This document shows positions 24,997 to 34,465 of a stretch of 64,000 nt of DNA, one piece after another; position 1 is the first letter of the stretch, and the number at the start of each line of letters is the position of its first letter. Below the pieces are notes generated by a model. It worked only from the letters and a program-made list of their open reading frames with translations. It ran no database searches and was not told where the DNA came from. The DNA comes from AC-32 sp963717475 (GTDB taxonomy: Bacteria; Actinomycetota; Thermoleophilia; Gaiellales; Gaiellaceae), in contig OY970337.1 of NCBI GenBank assembly GCA_963717475.1, forward strand, positions 1,240,001 to 1,304,000, in the 5' to 3' direction. A program made the translations under genes and the position numbers.

Positions 24997-25977
24997 ATGC
25001 CGACGTACTCGCTCGTCGTCCCGGCCTACAACGAGGAGGCGGTCGTCTCCGAGCTGGTCGCGCGCCTCGGGCAGCTGATGGACGCGTTGGACGGCGACGC
25101 CGAGGCGATCCTCGTCGACGACGGCAGCCGCGACCGCACCTACGAGCTGATGGTCGAGGCGACGGCAGGCGACGATCGCTTCCGGCTCGTCCGCCTCTCG
25201 CGCAACTTCGGCCACCAGATCGCGCTCACCGCCGGCGTCGACCTCGCGGCCGGCGAGGCGGTGGTCGTGATGGACGCCGACCTGCAGCACCCGCCCGAGG
25301 TCGTGCTCGAGCTGGCGAAGCGCTGGCGGGAGGGCTACGACGTCGTCTACGGCGTGCGCGACGAGCGCACCGGCGAGACGCGCTTCAAGCGCTACACCGC
25401 GGACTGGTTCTACCGCGGCTTCAACCGGATCTCGGAGGTGCCGGTGCCCGTCGACGTAGGCGACTTTCGGCTGGTCGACCGGCGCGTGCTCCACGTATTT
25501 CTCCAGATGCGCGAGAGCAACCGCTTCGTTCGCGGGATGTTCTCCTGGATCGGCCTGGAGCAGATCGGCGTCCCGTACCAGGGCAGCGAGCGCTTCGCGG
25601 GCGAGTCGAAGTACCCGCTCCAGCGGATGCTCCGTTTCGCCGTCGCAGGCGTGATCAGCTTCTCGTCGGCGCCGCTGCGCGCTGCGCTCAAGCTCGGCTT
25701 CGCCGTCTCGATCCTGACGTTCGCGTTCGGCCTGTGGAGCATCATCGTGAAGCTTTCCGGCCTCTACGAGGTGCCCGGCTGGACGTCGATCGTCGTCGTC
25801 GTCACGTTCATCGGCGGCGTTCAGCTCATCGTGCTCGGCGTGATCGGGGAGTACATCGCGTCGATCCACGACGAGGTCAAGCGCCGCCCGCTGTACGTCA
25901 TCGGCGACCTCGAGAACTTCCCCGAAGCCCCGCCGCTGCCGCCGCGAGCGGTGGTCGTCAGGCCGCGCGGTCGCTGA
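24997..25977 (+). CDS. Polyprenyl-phosphate glycosyltransferase (DPM1/GtrB-like GT2)
   Basis: A 326-residue GT-A fold enzyme. The N-terminal catalytic domain has LVVPAYNEEAVV, LVDDGSRDRTYE, LSRNFGHQIALTAG, MDADLQHPPEV (DxD metal site) and FRLVDRRV. Two C-terminal membrane helices (FAVSILTFAFGLWSIIV, SIVVVVTFIGGVQLIVLGVI) and the tail IGEYIASIHDEVKRRPLYV are typical of GtrB/CPS-type transferases that load a sugar on undecaprenyl phosphate. ATG 24997 is the start of the conserved domain and is leaderless-like. It converges on and overlaps a GtrA-type gene by 20 bases, a natural partner. Confidence 0.9.
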   Translation: MPTYSLVVPAYNEEAVVSELVARLGQLMDALDGDAEAILVDDGSRDRTYELMVEATAGDDRFRLVRLSRNFGHQIALTAGVDLAAGEAVVVMDADLQHPPEVVLELAKRWREGYDVVYGVRDERTGETRFKRYTADWFYRGFNRISEVPVPVDVGDFRLVDRRVLHVFLQMRESNRFVRGMFSWIGLEQIGVPYQGSERFAGESKYPLQRMLRFAVAGVISFSSAPLRAALKLGFAVSILTFAFGLWSIIVKLSGLYEVPGWTSIVVVVTFIGGVQLIVLGVIGEYIASIHDEVKRRPLYVIGDLENFPEAPPLPPRAVVVRPRGR

Positions 25978-26332
25978 ACGTCCAGCGGCGGTTCGCGAGA
26001 AACGTCGAGACGGTGATCAGCGGAGTCGCCGCCAGGTACGCCTCGAACCTGCCGATCTCGACGCCGTGGACGAACAGGAAGACGAGCAGGCTCGCTGCTC
26101 CCGCGCCGGCCGCGCCGAAGAGCGCGTAGAGCAGGCGCGCCTGGCGCGTGTCCCGGGCTCGGAAGGTCCAGCGCCTATTGAAGACATAGCCGTTGACCAC
26201 GCCCGCGCCCCAGGCGATCGGCGCCGAGACGACGTACCAGACCCCAAGCGCCAGCAGGGCCCGGTACACGACCAGGCTGATCAGCGTGTTCGCGACACCG
26301 ACGACCAGGAAACGGACGAACTCCCGGGGCAC
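25958..26332 (-). CDS. GtrA-family membrane protein
   Basis: 124 residues with four predicted membrane helices (FVRFLVVGVANTLISLVVY, WYVVSAPIAWGAGVVNGYVF, LLYALFGAAGAGAASLLVFLF, YLAATPLITVSTFLA) and the family markers FNRRWTF and FLANRRWTFS. GtrA proteins are proposed flippases for lipid-linked sugars made by GtrB-type enzymes; the adjacent convergent gene encodes one. GTG start at 26332. No clear ribosome-binding site. Confidence 0.88.
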   Translation of the reverse strand: MPREFVRFLVVGVANTLISLVVYRALLALGVWYVVSAPIAWGAGVVNGYVFNRRWTFRARDTRQARLLYALFGAAGAGAASLLVFLFVHGVEIGRFEAYLAATPLITVSTFLANRRWTFSDRAA

Positions 26333-26365
26333 CCCGGGGATTGTGCTGCGGCTCCCGGCCGCCGC

Positions 26366-26878
26366 CTACTTCCCGTAGCCGTCGTCGCCCCCGGACGAGC
26401 CACCGCTCGAGCCCGACGAAGGGCTGCTGCCGTTCACGACGAGCGCGCCGGCCATCCCTTGGCTCTTGTGGTACTTGCAGTAGAAGGAGAGCGCGCCCGA
26501 TTTCGGGATGGTCACGGTGACCTTCGCGTCCTCTCCGGCCTCGAGGTCCTTGTCGATTCCCTGCGAGTCGATCGTGAAGTTGTGCTCCACGGAGCCTTCG
26601 TTCTCGAGCTCGAGCGTGACCTTCTGGCCCGGACTGCCTTTCAGCACCGTGGGCTTGAAGTAGTAGTCGTCGAGCTCCACCTTGGTCTCGCTGCTCGCCG
26701 ACTTCGACCCGTGGTTGTTCGACTGGACGCCGGCGGCGTTGATCTGTGCCCCGCCGCCGCTTCCGGAGCCAGAGCTCTCCGTCGTCGAGCCCGCGTTCGA
26801 CCCGCCGCTGGAGCCGCCGCAGCCTGCGGCAGCCACGACGGCCAGGGTCATGGCTGCGAACATCAGCGCACGTCTCAT
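26366..26878 (-). CDS. Cupredoxin-domain lipoprotein (type 1 copper protein)
   Basis: 170 residues. The signal peptide ends in the lipobox AAAGC, then a Ser/Gly/Asn-rich spacer (residues ~20-60) leads to a plastocyanin-like domain. Copper ligands are visible: His in SVEHNFTI and Cys, His, Met in FYCKYHKSQGMAG. A Ser/Gly tail follows. It is expected to be an extracytoplasmic electron carrier or copper-binding protein. No oxidase or reductase genes are adjacent, so the partner is unknown. The peroxiredoxin gene ends 58 bases upstream. Confidence 0.88.
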   Translation of the reverse strand: MRRALMFAAMTLAVVAAAGCGGSSGGSNAGSTTESSGSGSGGGAQINAAGVQSNNHGSKSASSETKVELDDYYFKPTVLKGSPGQKVTLELENEGSVEHNFTIDSQGIDKDLEAGEDAKVTVTIPKSGALSFYCKYHKSQGMAGALVVNGSSPSSGSSGGSSGGDDGYGK

Positions 26879-26936
26879 CTCGTCACTCCTCCCTGTGGGT
26901 TCGGTGACGAGATACGGGGCGGACGTCGGTTCGGTT

Positions 26937-27611
26937 CTAGGTCTTCGCGAGCTCCGAGTCAGGCTGCGGGACGATGCGAATGTAGGGCTTCGGCGCTTCC
27001 CACTCGCCGAAGATCTCCTTCGCCTCGTCGTCCGAGACCGACCCGGCGATGATCACGTCGTCGCCGTGCTGCCAGTTGACCGGTGTGGAGACCTTGTGCT
27101 TCGCCGTCAGCTGGAGCGAGTCGATCACGCGCAGCACCTCGTCGAAGTTGCGCCCGGTCGTCATCGGGTAGACGAGGATCAGCTTGATCGCCTTGTCCGG
27201 CCCGATCACGAAGACGTTGCGGACGGTCTGGTTGTCGGCGGGTGTGCGTTCCTTCGCGTCGCCGGAGACCTCGGCGGGCAGCATCCCGTAAGCCTTCGAG
27301 ATCTCGAAGTCGGGATCGCCGATGATCGGGTAGTTCGGAGCCTCGCCCTGCGTTTCCTCGATGTCCTTCGCCCAGCGCTCGTGGTCGTTGGCCGAGTCGA
27401 CCGAGAGCCCGATGATCTTGACGTTGCGCCGGTCGAACTCGGGCTTGACCTTCGCCATGTAGCCGAGCTCGGTCGTGCAGACCGGCGTGAAGTCCTTCGG
27501 GTGAGAGAACAGGACCGCCCACGAATCCCCGATCCACTCGTGGAAGCGGATCGGTCCCTCAGTCGTCTGCGCCTCGAAGTCCGGCGCCGTGTCTCCAAGC
27601 CGCAAAGCCAT
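26937..27611 (-). CDS. 1-Cys peroxiredoxin (Prx6 type)
   Basis: A 224-residue thiol peroxidase. The peroxidatic Cys45 is in FTPVCTTELG, and the C-terminal Prx6 extension (TPVNWQHGDDVIIAGSVSDDEA) is present; no resolving Cys is seen. It has the typical VLFSHPKDFTPV and SVDSANDHERWAKDI segments. It detoxifies hydrogen and lipid peroxides in the cytoplasm. Upstream GGAGGG-like bases precede the ATG at 27611. It diverges from the amidotransferase-like gene at 27661. Confidence 0.94.
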   Translation of the reverse strand: MALRLGDTAPDFEAQTTEGPIRFHEWIGDSWAVLFSHPKDFTPVCTTELGYMAKVKPEFDRRNVKIIGLSVDSANDHERWAKDIEETQGEAPNYPIIGDPDFEISKAYGMLPAEVSGDAKERTPADNQTVRNVFVIGPDKAIKLILVYPMTTGRNFDEVLRVIDSLQLTAKHKVSTPVNWQHGDDVIIAGSVSDDEAKEIFGEWEAPKPYIRIVPQPDSELAKT

Positions 27612-27660
27612 CTTCGCCCTCCTTGTCCCGAGTCTTGTGCAAGCCTACGTGACGTAAGGC

Positions 27661-28371
27661 ATGCGACCGATCGTCGGCATAACCACCGACCTCCAGACCG
27701 TCATCTTCGGGGCCTGGGAGGAGGAGTCTGCGCTCATTCCGGCCGACTACGTGCGGGCCGTCGAGCGCGCCGGCGGCCGGCCCGTGCTGATCCCTCCGAG
27801 CGAGGAAGGCACCGAGGAGACGCTCGACCTGCTCGACGCGCTGGTGTTGTCCGGCGGCTCCGACCTCGATCCGGCGACGTACGGCCACGATCCGCACCCG
27901 GAGACGAACGGGGTGCTCGAGGAGCGGGACCGCGCCGAGCTGGCTCTCCTGCACGGGGCCCTCGCGCGCGACATGCCCCTGCTCGCCGTCTGCCGCGGGA
28001 GCCAGGTGCTGAACGTCGGCCTCGGCGGCGACCTCGTCCAGCATCTTCCGGACCTCGTCGGCCACGACGAGCACAAGCACACTCCGGGTGAGTACGCCGA
28101 CCACGACGTGACGCTCGAGGCGGGCACGCGGCTCGAGGCGCTGCTCGGCGACCACGCGCCGGTCAAGTCACACCATCACCAGGGCTTCGGGAAGCTCGGC
28201 CAGGGCCTCCGCGAGGCGGCACGGGCGCACGACGGCACGCTCGAGGCGCTCGAGGACCCCGAGCGCCGCTTCACGCTGGGCGTCCTCTGGCACCCGGAGG
28301 TCGGCGAGGACCAGCGTTTGTTCGAGGCCTTCGTCGAAGAGGCCCGCAAGTACCGCGCCGAGCGCTCCTAG
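27661..28371 (+). CDS. Gamma-glutamyl-gamma-aminobutyrate hydrolase-like class I amidotransferase
   Basis: A 236-residue member of the peptidase C26/PuuD group. The catalytic Cys is in PLLAVCRGSQVLNV and the His-Glu pair in GVLWHPEV. ALVLSGGSDLDP and VKSHHHQGF are family markers. It hydrolyses gamma-glutamyl amides such as gamma-glutamyl-GABA in polyamine breakdown, although no other Puu genes are nearby, so the substrate is open. The next gene begins 46 bases downstream. Confidence 0.88.
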   Translation: MRPIVGITTDLQTVIFGAWEEESALIPADYVRAVERAGGRPVLIPPSEEGTEETLDLLDALVLSGGSDLDPATYGHDPHPETNGVLEERDRAELALLHGALARDMPLLAVCRGSQVLNVGLGGDLVQHLPDLVGHDEHKHTPGEYADHDVTLEAGTRLEALLGDHAPVKSHHHQGFGKLGQGLREAARAHDGTLEALEDPERRFTLGVLWHPEVGEDQRLFEAFVEEARKYRAERS

Positions 28372-28417
28372 ACCTTCGGGCCACTCCGCGCTACCGTTTT
28401 TCGCGGGAGGGTCACTG

Positions 28418-30195
28418 CTGAACGCTCGAAAGATCTTGCAAGCGCACGAGACGCTGCTCGCCGGCGTGGCAGTCGGCGTCGCCACGGTCATCGTCTACGG
28501 CATCGCCGGCTGGCGAGGCTGGATCGCCTGGGTCTGGCTCGCCTCGATCGTGGTGATCTCCGCGCACCTGTTCGTGACGAGCGGCAGGCTCGGCCGGCCC
28601 GCGTGGCCAGATCTGGTGGCCCCATGCGCGCTCGTCGCCGCCCTCTCGCCGCTCTACCTGCTGCGGCTCGAGGCCTGGCCGGTCCAGGTCGGCTCGGACG
28701 AGATCGCGATCATGACCTACGCCAAGCAGTACGCGGCTACGCCGCACGTCGACCTCTTCGGCCTGAGCACGTACTTCGGCGACCCTTCGGGACAGCTGGT
28801 CGTCTGGGGCAAGCTCGGGAACCTCTTCGGCGGAGTCACCCTCGAGAACATGCGGCTCGTGCACGCGCTCTGCGCACTTCTGATCATCGGCATCTCGTAC
28901 GCACTCTTCCGCCAGCTGCTGCCGCTGGGCTGGGCGCTCCTCGCGTCGGCGGTGCTGGGCCTCAACCACTCCCTGCTGATGATGAGCCGGTTGGCGATGA
29001 AGGAGAACGTGCCCACGCTCGTCGAGGTGTCCTCGATGGCGCTCCTCCTGCTGGGCCTGCGCAAGCAGAACCGCTTCGCGACCTTTGTCGGGGGCGCGGT
29101 CGCCGGGCTCGGGGTCTACGTCCACTACTCCGGGCGACTGGTCTTCCCGCTCTGGATCGCATTCCTGGTGATCCTCGCGATCGCGTACCGCAACGAGCTC
29201 GGGCTCCGCCGCATAGCGGGGCTGGGCGCCGTCTCGGCCGCCGCGTTCGCTCTCGTCGCGACTCCATACGCGATCGCGTACGAGAAGGCTCCGCCCGAGC
29301 TCAAGGCGTACACCCAGGACGCCAACCTCCTGACCGCACAGGGGCGGAAGTTCCAGCAGGGCTGGGTCTTCGCGGACACCGTCTGGGGCGGCTACAAGCG
29401 AAACGTCGTCAACGGGCTCACGGCCTTCAACATGGGCCGCTCCGACCACGCCTGGCAGTACCTCGATTCCGGGCACGGCATCGTCGACCCGCTCACCGGC
29501 GGCCTGCTCTGGATGGGCGCGCTCGTCGTGCTCATGCGCGCCGTGCGCAGGCGCGGGCCCCCGTGGACATTGCTCCCGCTCGTCTCCTTCCTCACGCTCT
29601 ACCTGCTCTACGCCTTCGTGATCGGGCAGGCGCCCGACTACTCCCGGATGCTGATCATCCTGCCGTTCGTCGCCTACCTCGTGGCCGAGGCCGTGCGCGC
29701 CGCGGCTGCCGTTGCCGCGCCGGCTTCTGGCGCAGCAGCTGGCGCTTCCGCCTGGCGCCCGTCATCCCGCTCGCCGCCGCGCTCGTGCTCGGGATCGGCG
29801 TCTGGAACGGCTTCATCGGCTGGGACTACATCCACAAGGGCCAGGTCACCGGCGACGACATCGGCGGCACGGGCCGCTACGTCACTCGCCACAGCGGCAA
29901 CCCGGCCGAGCATTTCTACCTCGCGGCCGACCAGCAGCAGTGGAAGTACTTCGTCTGGGGCTGGCCTTCGATGTGGGAGGAGCGGCTGCGCCTGTTCGCG
30001 GCGGACGACGCTCAGGTCGCCGGAGTGATCGCGCCGGCGACGGTGGGCCAGCTCAACGCGGCGCCGCCGTTTGTCGTCTTCATGCGCGCCGATCTGTGGA
30101 GCAGCCAGCAGCAGGCGTTCCTGCAGCGGTACCCGCAGGCACGCATGGATCGCATCACCCCGGACGGCCGCCTGATCGCCGTCAACGTCGCGTAA
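28418..30195 (+). CDS. GT-C family membrane glycosyltransferase (PMT/ArnT-like), with one frame break
   Basis: About 590 residues with roughly ten or more membrane helices. The first large loop carries the acidic pair in VQVGSDEIAIMTYAK, as in GT-C lipid-sugar-dependent transferases. The frame holds from the N-terminus to about 29725 (AVRAAAAVAAPAS). The remainder (FRLAPVIPLAAALVLGIGVW, GDDIGGTGRYVTRHSGNPAE, MDRITPDGRLIAVNVA) continues in another frame, so a one-base error is probable. The start is uncertain: CTG 28418 lies seven bases after GGGAGG, TTG 28436 is the first conventional option. A short hairpin terminator follows. Confidence 0.8.
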
Positions 30196-30200
30196 AGCAC

Positions 30201-30226
30201 GAAGGGCGCCCTTGCGAGCGCCCTTC
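30201..30226. terminator. Hairpin terminator between convergent genes
   Basis: GAAGGGCGC (30201-30209) and GCGCCCTTC (30218-30226) form a perfect nine-pair stem with an eight-base loop. It lies between the ends of two convergent genes and could serve both strands. No clear T-tract. Confidence 0.6.
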
Positions 30227-30245
30227 GCACGTCGAGCCTTCGCGA

Positions 30246-32493
30246 CTAGCGGGTCAGGTCGATCCCGCTGGTCGAGCCGGTGACGCCGTTCGTCGAGTAC
30301 TGGTAGTGCACCGCTGAGGACGGAGCCGTCTTGTTCTTGACGGCGGTCGTGCTCAGTCTCAACGCGACGTAGTAGGTGCCCGCGGAGGCGGCGTTCCACT
30401 GCACCGTGAACGAGCCGTTGCCGCCCGCTGCCGTGGCAGTCGCTCCGGAGACGGCCCCACAGCTCGCGTTGAACACGGCCGTTCCCGACCCGAGGCCGAA
30501 CAGCGTGCTGAAGTTGCCCGTCGTGATCGACTGCGGGATCACGGCGCTGTTCGAGCCCGCCGAGCGGCTGACCCGCACCCAGTAGTCGAAGGCGCTCGGG
30601 CTCACGCTCCGGATCCGGCCGTTACGGACCGTGAACGTGACCGCCGAGAGCGTCGTGGCAGTGCCGGCGGAGAACTGTCCGCAGGTCGCGCCGGTCGACG
30701 TGATCTGGCTGACCGGCCCAGGTGGCGGCGGGGGCGGTGGCGGAGGCGGAGGCGGTGGCGGCGGAGGCGGAGGCGGGGGCGGACGGCGGAGGCGGTGGTG
30801 GTGGCGGCGGCGGTGGTGGTGGCGAGCCGCCGCAGGCCGGGAACTTGAAGCTCCCGATCCGGGTCCGCCAGTTGAACTGCGACGAGCCCGACGGGTAGTA
30901 CTCGTTCGTGTACCAGAACGTGCAGTCGTCGCTCGGGTCGACGGTCAGGTCGCTGTAGTCACCCCAGCGGTTGCTGGTCGCCGTCTGGCTGCCCGCGCCT
31001 GCGAAGAGCGTGGCCTCGCCCTGGGCGAGCTGGTTGAGCGGGTCGCTCGCCAGCCGGCCGGCGTAGCGGATCTGGGGCACCGTGGTCGAGCTCGAGGCGC
31101 TGAATCCGACGGCGAGGTCGCCCGAGCCGTCCATCGCCGCGCTTCCCATCCAGCGCCAGGTCGTGTCGGGCTGATAGGTGCTCTCCTGGAACACGGTGAC
31201 CGGGCCCGAGGTGACGTTTCGCAGCTCGAGCCAGCGGACGCCCGCGACGCCGCCCGAGCTGACGGTGTAGTTCGTCACGAGCGACTCGTGGTCGCCGAAG
31301 TTCCGGTAGGCGGCGCGGAACATGAACCTGTCGCCGATCCCGTCGAGGCTCGAGCCGTTCGGCTCCGGGACGCACGCGCGGGTCGCCGGGCAGAGCTCCG
31401 TGAAGCCGGCTGCGGCCGGCGAGGCGAAGCGCGTGAACGTCGAGTTCGACGGCGTCGCCCAGTCGACGTGGAAGTGGTACACGCGGTACGCGCCTCCGTT
31501 CGGCCACTCGACGAAGGAGTCGGGCGCGCCCGCAGGCGGAGCCGTGCTCCCGTCCAGGTCGGCCGGCAGGTAGGCCTGCTCGGTGCTCCCGCCGGTGACC
31601 CCGGTGGTGATGAAGCTCGCGGCGTTGCCGGCGAGCATCGCAGCGCGGTTGAACGCGAACGGCTGCGGGCCGAGGAACGCGGTCCCGGCCGAGTTGAAGA
31701 CGTTCATCGACATGTAGTACGCGTCCGGCCACACCCCGAGGTGGGGGTAGTCGAAGAAGTTCGAGCCGAGGTGGAAGCCGTACCGGAACCAGCTTCCGGT
31801 CGCGTCGCTCGTCGTCGAGACGGCGACGCACTCGTCCGTCGGGACGGAGACGCCCGCGAACTGGGTGATCACCCAGCGGCCGGCCAGCTGGTCGTAGAGC
31901 ACGACCGGGTCGCCGTCGCCGTTGTTCTGGCAGACGCCGCCGAAGCCGCTCCAGAGCGTGGTGATCCCGGCGGGGCCGTAGACGGACGCGCCGGTCGACT
32001 TCGAGAACACCTGGAAGCCCTCGTTCACGATCTGGACGTACTGCGTCGCGCCGACTTCGCCGTTCGTGTCCGGCGGCGCGCAGCTGCAGCCGACGCCGGG
32101 GAACGGGATCCCGTCGAAGCTGAGGCTCGGCGCGGGCATGTTCGCCGCAGCGAGCGAGCGCTGGACGACGTGGTCCGGCGCGTTCGCGTGATGTCCGATG
32201 CGCGGGTTGAGCGCGGCCTCGCGCTCCGGGGCTGCCTTGAGCGGCAGCGCGGGGATCCCGCGTAGCACAGGCGAGACGTCGTTCTTGTACGAGTGCCCGA
32301 CGTAGACGACGCCGTGCGGCCCGTTGAGCGCGGTGGGCGGGGCGGTCGCGGAGACGGCCGGCGCGGACGAGCGCGCCGAGCCGCCGGCCAGGACGACCGT
32401 CGCCTGCACGAGCACGGCGACGCCGAGCAGGCCGACGACGACTCCCACCCGTCGCCGGTTGGCGAGGTGGACGAGCTTGCGCCGGTGGATCAT
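30246..32493 (-). CDS. Large secreted protein with Pro-rich linker, unknown function, one frame break
   Basis: About 748 residues. A signal peptide starts at ATG 32493 (VGVVVGLLGVAVLVQATVVL), preceded by GGGAGGAATCC. The mature part (~500 residues; PPDTNGEVGATQYVQIVNEG, DPVVLYDQLAGRWVITQF, SNRWGDYSDLTVDPSDDCTF, FWYTNEYYP) looks like a beta-propeller-type secreted domain seen in many uncharacterised bacterial proteins. A run of Pro codons (about 30725-30830) links to a C-terminal domain (~145 residues, GATCGQFSAGTATTLSAVTF ... HYQYSTNG) that reads in a different frame. The break lies inside the proline repeat. Likely extracellular. Confidence 0.75.
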
Positions 32494-32616
32494 GGATTCC
32501 TCCCGGTTCGTGTGGACGCAGCCTCGACGAAAAGCTCCTCCCCCGAGAGACTGCGCTGACGGCGGCCTGGATTTAACACACGGCAGCGGCTGGTCGCAAA
32601 CGGCGCGACTTCGGTT

Positions 32617-32629
32617 TACGCTCGCGTGA
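32617..32629 (+). promoter_or_regulatory. Leaderless-type -10 element of the M24 peptidase gene
   Basis: TACGCT (32617-32622) lies six bases before ATG 32629, the same hexamer as in the trp promoter. No Shine-Dalgarno-like sequence intervenes. Confidence 0.45.
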
Positions 32630-33792
32630 TGCGAGGGCTCCTGCTCCACGGCAACACCGAGCACTCGGCTGCCCTTCGCCACGAGCTCCCGATCGCGATC
32701 ATCGACCCGATCCTGTTCGCGGAGGTGGATGGACGGCGCTACGTGCTCACGAGCCACCTCGAGGCCGACCGGGTCAAGCGCGCTCTGCCCGACGCCGAGC
32801 TCCTCGACTACATCAGGCTCGGCTTCAGGGACTTCGTGCAGCAGGGGATGTCCTGGGCCGAAGCCGGCCGTGAGACGGAGGCCCGGGCCGTGAAGGAGAT
32901 CGGCCTCGACGAGGCGATGGTGCCCGGCGACTTCCCGCTCGGGCTCGGGGACCTCCTCCGCCGGGACGGCGTGGTCCTCACCGTGGACGACGCCGCGGTC
33001 GACCAGCGCCGCCGCGCGAAGTCGGCGGCCGAGCTCGAGGGCATCCGCGCCGCGCAGGCCGCCGCTCACGCCGGGATGGCCGCCGCGCGAGACCTGCTCT
33101 CTCGCGCCGAGGCCGGCGCGGACGGGCGGCTGGAGCTGGAAGGCGAGCCGCTCCTGGCAGAGCACGTACGGGAGGCGCTGCGAGCCGCATGCGCAGAGAA
33201 CGGCGCGCCATGCCCACCCGACGTCATCGTCTCCTCGGTCTGGCAAGGCACCGGCCACGAGCCGGGAGGCGGCCCGCTGCCGGCCGGCCTCCCGATTCAC
33301 GTCGACATCTGGCCGCGCGACGAGGAGAGCGCCTGCTGGGCGGACATGGCGCGTACGTTCCTGGTGGGCGAGCCCGTTGCCGAGCACGCCGGGCTGATCG
33401 CAGAGCAGGAGCGCCTAGCCCTGGAGGCGCTCACCCACGCCAAGGAGTCAGTGCGGCCAGGAGTCACCGGGCGGGAGCTCTTCGACGCCACCTGCGACCT
33501 CTTCGAGGGGGCCGGCTACTCCACCCAGAGAACCGCGGGCGACGACGACGGGCCGGAGGGCTTCCAGCATTCCCTCGGCCACGGCGTCGGCCTCGACGTG
33601 CACGAAGCGCCGTCGCTCGGCCTGGCCGGCCGTGAGCCGCTGGTCCCAGGCGACGTCATCGCCATCGAGCCGGGCCTCTGGGACAGCCGCGTCGGCGGCG
33701 TGACGTTCGAGGATCTCGTCCTCGTCACCGAGACCGGCCGCGAGGTCCTGACGGACTTCCCGTACGACCTGTCGCCTGCTACTCGCGGATGA
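32629..33792 (+). CDS. M24-family metallopeptidase (Xaa-Pro peptidase-like)
   Basis: 387 residues. The C-terminal pita-bread domain carries the five metal ligands in order: Asp in PIHVDIWPRD, Asp in ADMARTF, His in HSLGHGVGLDVHEAP, Glu in AIEPGLW and Glu in VTFEDLVLV. The N-terminal ~140 residues form the creatinase-like domain. It cleaves or hydrolyses X-Pro bonds or related substrates. The preference for ATG 32629 over GTG 32626 rests on the adjacent -10 element. Its 3' end overlaps the convergent DUF1361 gene by 14 bases. Confidence 0.88.
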   Translation: MRGLLLHGNTEHSAALRHELPIAIIDPILFAEVDGRRYVLTSHLEADRVKRALPDAELLDYIRLGFRDFVQQGMSWAEAGRETEARAVKEIGLDEAMVPGDFPLGLGDLLRRDGVVLTVDDAAVDQRRRAKSAAELEGIRAAQAAAHAGMAAARDLLSRAEAGADGRLELEGEPLLAEHVREALRAACAENGAPCPPDVIVSSVWQGTGHEPGGGPLPAGLPIHVDIWPRDEESACWADMARTFLVGEPVAEHAGLIAEQERLALEALTHAKESVRPGVTGRELFDATCDLFEGAGYSTQRTAGDDDGPEGFQHSLGHGVGLDVHEAPSLGLAGREPLVPGDVIAIEPGLWDSRVGGVTFEDLVLVTETGREVLTDFPYDLSPATRG

Positions 33793-34456
33793 GGGCGCTC
33801 ATTCGCGCGAACGAGTAGAAGACGAGGTAGCTCGCCAGCAGGAACGAGGTGAGCAAAACCGTCAGCGCGAGTGGCCGAGCGTGAAAGCCCTGCGTCGCCT
33901 GGCCGAGGAGCGAGCCGGGCCGGAGGAAGACATCCCAGGAGTTCCAGCGCTGGAAGCGCCCGAGGTAGATCCCGAAGGAGCTCGCGGCGAGGACGCCGAT
34001 CACGAGCATCCATGCGTTCAGCACGCCGATGAACCGCCGGGCGACCGCGTGCATGAGGAAGAGCGACGCCAGTCCGAGCAGGAGCCCGGTCCAGGCCGCG
34101 GCGGAGAGCAGGAGGACGTCGTACAGGATCGGGACGCCGACGCCCGAGCTGCCGCCGATGTGCTTCAGGTCGGTGACGATGTAGGGGGCGTTCGGGAAGA
34201 ACAGCAGCCACAGGCCGCCGAGAGCGAGAACCCTCGCGCCGGACACGCCGGGCCGCGCGCGGGCGTAGGCCACGAGCGACAGAAGGAACGGCACCCAGGC
34301 GAGGAACAGGTTCCACGCAATCCAGGTGTGCTCGAGGGTCTCCGTGTAGACGACGCGCGCGAGCATCATCGTGATCACGAACAGCGACAGCACCGCCAGA
34401 GACGCCACGACCGCGATCCGGCGGTCGCTGAAGGAGCTTCGGAACCGAGCGAACAT
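33779..34456 (-). CDS. DUF1361 family membrane protein
   Basis: 225 residues with about six membrane helices and the DUF1361 signatures WNLFLAWVPFLLSL, LWLLFFPNAPYIVTDLKHI and FGIYLGRFQRWNSWD. The function of this family is not known. It ends within the convergent peptidase gene and follows the modC gene after nine bases in the same direction, so it may be transcribed with the molybdate operon without being functionally related. Confidence 0.88.
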   Translation of the reverse strand: MFARFRSSFSDRRIAVVASLAVLSLFVITMMLARVVYTETLEHTWIAWNLFLAWVPFLLSLVAYARARPGVSGARVLALGGLWLLFFPNAPYIVTDLKHIGGSSGVGVPILYDVLLLSAAAWTGLLLGLASLFLMHAVARRFIGVLNAWMLVIGVLAASSFGIYLGRFQRWNSWDVFLRPGSLLGQATQGFHARPLALTVLLTSFLLASYLVFYSFARMSALIRE

Positions 34457-34465
34457 GCGACGAGC

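Noticed and set aside
30631..32265. Plus-strand frame starting with a long Gly run and reading through 544 residues
   Set aside because: Antisense of the secreted protein gene; the Gly run is the complement of its proline linker.
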